From contig DVHW01000008.1 in NCBI GenBank assembly GCA_018711785.1, forward strand, positions 1 to 7,481: a stretch of 7,481 nucleotides of DNA, given 5' to 3'. Made by a program: the position numbers and the translations under genes. Below are positions 5,489 to 7,481 of this stretch, one piece after another. Below the pieces are notes generated by a model. That model was not told the origin of the DNA. It saw only the letters and a list, made by a program, of their open reading frames with translations, and did not search any database. This stretch comes from Candidatus Galloscillospira excrementavium. Lineage in GTDB: Bacteria > Bacillota > Clostridia > Oscillospirales > Oscillospiraceae. Numbering within the stretch: position 1 is the stretch's first letter; each line of letters starts with the position of its first letter.

Positions 5489-6925
5489 ATGTACGAGCAA
5501 GCGATCAATACCTATTTTGACGACCCGGCGGTGGAGCGGCAGCTGGTGGACGCGGTGTCCCGGCTGGTGCGCATCCGCAGCGTAAAGGGGGAGGGCGGGC
5601 CCGGCATGCCCTTCGGCGAGGGACCGGCGAAGGCCCTAGAGGAGGCCCTGAAGCTCTGCGGTGAGCTGGGCTTTGCCACAGAGAACGTGGACGGCTACGT
5701 GGGCACCGCCGATTTGGGGGAGGGCCCCGCGGGACTGCACATCCTGGGCCACCTGGACGTGGTGGGGGAGGGGACCGGCTGGACGGTCACCGGGCCCTAC
5801 GAGCCCAAGGTGGTGGACGGGGTGCTTTACGGCCGGGGCGTGGCCGACGACAAGGGCCCCGTGGTGGCCGCCCTCTTTGCCATGAAGGCGGTGAAGGACC
5901 TGGGCATCCCGCTGAAGCAGAGCGTGAAGCTCATCCTGGGCACCGACGAGGAGAGCGGGTCGTCCGACATCGCCTACTACTACAAAAACCACCCCTATGC
6001 CCCCCACACCTTCACGCCGGACGCCAATTTTCCCCTCATCCACATCGAGAAGGGACACTACCACCCCGACTTCGGCGCATCCTGGCCGGAGAGCGCCGCC
6101 CTGCCCCGGGTGAGGGCCCTCCAGGGCGGCTTCCGCAACAATGTGGTGCCGCCGGAGGCGGGGTGCACCGTGGCCGGCCTGACGGCGGCCCAGGTGGAGC
6201 CCGCGGCGGAGGAGGCCGCCCGGCGGACCGGCGCGGCGTTCACCTGCACCGACGGAGCGGACGGGGTGCAGATCCTCTGCAAGGGAAAGAACGCCCACGC
6301 GGCCAGCCCGGACGACGGAAACAACGCCATCTCCGCCCTGCTGGAGCTGCTCGCCGCCCTCCCCCTGGCCCAGTGCGGCAGCACCTCCGCCCTCCGGGCC
6401 CTGCACACCCTGTTTCCCCACGGGGACACCCGGGGGCGGGCCCTGGGCATCGCCCAGGCCGACGAGGAGTCGGGGGAGCTGACCCTCAACCTCTCCCTGA
6501 TCACCCTGACCGAGACCGGCTTTTCCGCCAAGTTCGACGTGCGCTTCCCCCTCAGCTCCAACGAGGACAACTGTAAGCGGGCATGCGAGGCCAGCTTTGC
6601 CCGGCACGGCATCTCCGTCACCGGGGACCCGGACATGACCACCGTCCACTGCGTGCCGGCGGACTCCCCCTTCGTGCGCACCCTGCTGCGCTGCTACGAG
6701 ACCTTCACCGGGGAGAAGGACGCCCGCCCCATCGCCATCGGCGGCGGGACCTACGTCCACGACATCCCCGGCGGCGTGGCCTTCGGCTGCGAGATGCCCG
6801 GCGCCCAGCCCAATATGCACGGGGCGGACGAGCGCATCCCGGTGCGGGACCTCATCACCTCGGCCAAAATCTTTGCCCTGGCCATCGCCGGGGTCTGCGG
6901 AGAGACGGCCGGGCATACTGTGTGA
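5489..6925 (+). CDS. pepV: PepV-type M20 metallo-dipeptidase (Sapep family)
   Basis: A complete 478-residue cytoplasmic metallopeptidase of family M20A that splits dipeptides and related short substrates, completing peptide use. The match to lactobacillar PepV is detailed. Metal and catalytic residues fall one position later than those I recall for that enzyme: H88 and D90 (GHLDVV), D120 (GRGVADDKG), general base E154 and ligand E155 (GTDEESGS), D178 (TPDANFP), with H444 (NMHGADERI) as the last ligand. H270 (NAHAASP) fits the lid-domain histidine. The lid/dimerisation insert spans roughly 190-385. GGGTYVHDIPGGVAFG (418-433) is also typical. AGGGAGG lies 11 bases before the ATG, slightly far but with no better start. 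Its position behind a YheO-like regulator suggests regulated expression. It has no signal peptide. Confidence 0.95.
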   Translation: MYEQAINTYFDDPAVERQLVDAVSRLVRIRSVKGEGGPGMPFGEGPAKALEEALKLCGELGFATENVDGYVGTADLGEGPAGLHILGHLDVVGEGTGWTVTGPYEPKVVDGVLYGRGVADDKGPVVAALFAMKAVKDLGIPLKQSVKLILGTDEESGSSDIAYYYKNHPYAPHTFTPDANFPLIHIEKGHYHPDFGASWPESAALPRVRALQGGFRNNVVPPEAGCTVAGLTAAQVEPAAEEAARRTGAAFTCTDGADGVQILCKGKNAHAASPDDGNNAISALLELLAALPLAQCGSTSALRALHTLFPHGDTRGRALGIAQADEESGELTLNLSLITLTETGFSAKFDVRFPLSSNEDNCKRACEASFARHGISVTGDPDMTTVHCVPADSPFVRTLLRCYETFTGEKDARPIAIGGGTYVHDIPGGVAFGCEMPGAQPNMHGADERIPVRDLITSAKIFALAIAGVCGETAGHTV

Positions 6926-6939
6926 CTGTGTGTATGTTC

Positions 6940-6965
6940 CCCCGGGGCGGCGGGCCGTCCCGGGG
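6940..6965 (+). terminator. Strong GC hairpin after pepV, possible terminator
   Basis: CCCCGGGGCGG (6940-6950) pairs with CCGTCCCGGGG (6955-6965) over 11 positions, one of them G-T, around CGGG. It begins 15 bases after the pepV stop. No run of T's follows, so it may terminate only partly, or protect the pepV message while allowing read-through to the lipoprotein gene. Confidence 0.45.
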
Positions 6966-7000
6966 AGCAGATAAGTTTGAGTCAATGGAGGTAAACTAGG

Positions 7001-7481
7001 ATGAAACTTGGAAGGAAACTCGCCGCCGCCGGCCTGGCCCTTGCCCTGACGCTGGCCCTGGCGGCCTGCGGAGGCGGCTATACCGCCGCCGACGCCACCG
7101 CCCTGGTCAAGGCCAATCTGGATATCCTCTATCTGGGGCAGTACGACGCGGACTACCTGTCCACCACGGAGACCAGCGAGAACGATGCGGAAGAGCTCTA
7201 CCAGAATAATCTGGAGGGGGAGACCGGACGCATGATAGGCTACTACGGGATGCAAGAGGTCTCCGATGAGATGTACCAGGAGCTGGTGGACCTGCAGGAG
7301 GAGATCTACTCCCACGCTCAGTATGAGGTGCTCCCCGCCACCGAGCAGGCCGACGGTACTTACGCGGTAAAGGTGAACATCTCCCCTGTGAACATCCATG
7401 TGCTGGTGGATGAGGACTACTACGACGCCTATGACGCCCTGTATGCCGAGTATAGCAGCATAGATACGAGCAATATGAGCG
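7001..7481 (+). CDS. Putative lipoprotein, unrecognised, C-terminus cut by window edge
   Basis: From ATG 7001, with GGAGG 9 bases upstream, 160 codons run to the window end without a stop. The N-terminus is a lipoprotein signal: MKLGRK, a hydrophobic stretch, and the lipobox LAAC with the acylated cysteine at C23, followed by a GGG linker. The mature protein would be anchored on the outer face of the membrane. The remainder is acidic and tyrosine-rich (for example DILYLGQYDADYL at 41-53, DEDYYDAYDALYAEY near 138-152) and likely helical. It loosely recalls uncharacterised Firmicutes lipoproteins built as a helix followed by a small alpha/beta unit, but I do not recognise a family and assign no function. 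It could be read from the pepV transcript through the intervening hairpin or from its own promoter, which I could not find. Confidence 0.85.
   Translation, partial: MKLGRKLAAAGLALALTLALAACGGGYTAADATALVKANLDILYLGQYDADYLSTTETSENDAEELYQNNLEGETGRMIGYYGMQEVSDEMYQELVDLQEEIYSHAQYEVLPATEQADGTYAVKVNISPVNIHVLVDEDYYDAYDALYAEYSSIDTSNMS

Noticed and set aside
4288..5508. 406-codon minus-strand open frame spanning the divergent promoters and the regulator
   Set aside because: It crosses both promoters, is antisense to the PAS-HTH regulator and is out of frame with the CLC protein.
5636..7399. 587-codon minus-strand open frame opposite pepV
   Set aside because: It is antisense to PepV, whose catalytic residues are all intact; its composition is that of a shadow frame.

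Overview
The window is a GC-rich bacterial chromosome segment. Its gene types suggest a Firmicutes (Clostridia, Oscillospiraceae/Flavonifractor-like) gut anaerobe: a two-subunit, oxygen-sensitive iron-sulfur L-serine dehydratase, a PepV-type dipeptidase, a YheO-type regulator, and a lipoprotein with a classic lipobox. The taxonomic guess is inference from gene content, GC-rich third positions and purine-rich Shine-Dalgarno sites. No marker gene is present. I see no rRNA, tRNA, CRISPR array, transposase or phage gene.

Left part (1-2974, minus strand): four genes transcribed leftward in the order sdaAB, sdaAA, a small VOC/glyoxalase-fold protein, and an integral-membrane acyltransferase that runs off the left edge. 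sdaAB and sdaAA overlap by one base, the VOC gene follows after about 60 bases, and the acyltransferase starts 3 bases after the VOC stop. The set could be one transcript. The serine dehydratase pair would turn L-serine into pyruvate and ammonia; the last two genes have no obvious link to that step.

Middle (2975-3343): about 370 bases without a convincing gene but dense in inverted repeats. They include a GCAA-tetraloop hairpin nested in a 9-bp stem, an alternative stem that would compete with it, and a 12-bp hairpin. This is the least explained part of the window.

Centre (3344-4797): a minus-strand CLC-family transporter whose motifs fit the fluoride/proton antiporter branch (CLC-F). It is divergent from a plus-strand regulator. 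The two predicted promoters lie back to back with only 5 bp between their -35 boxes.

Right part (4798-7481, plus strand): a YheO/DauR-like PAS-HTH regulator with a TTG start, then 34 bases later a complete PepV-type M20 dipeptidase with all metal-binding and catalytic residues, then a strong hairpin, then the first 160 codons of an unrecognised lipoprotein. The regulator and dipeptidase probably form an operon for peptide use.

Overall this is mostly ordinary housekeeping and accessory metabolism. I did not find a convincing new multi-gene system. The points most worth following are the structured intergenic element, the compact divergent control region, and the regulator's unusual translation start.
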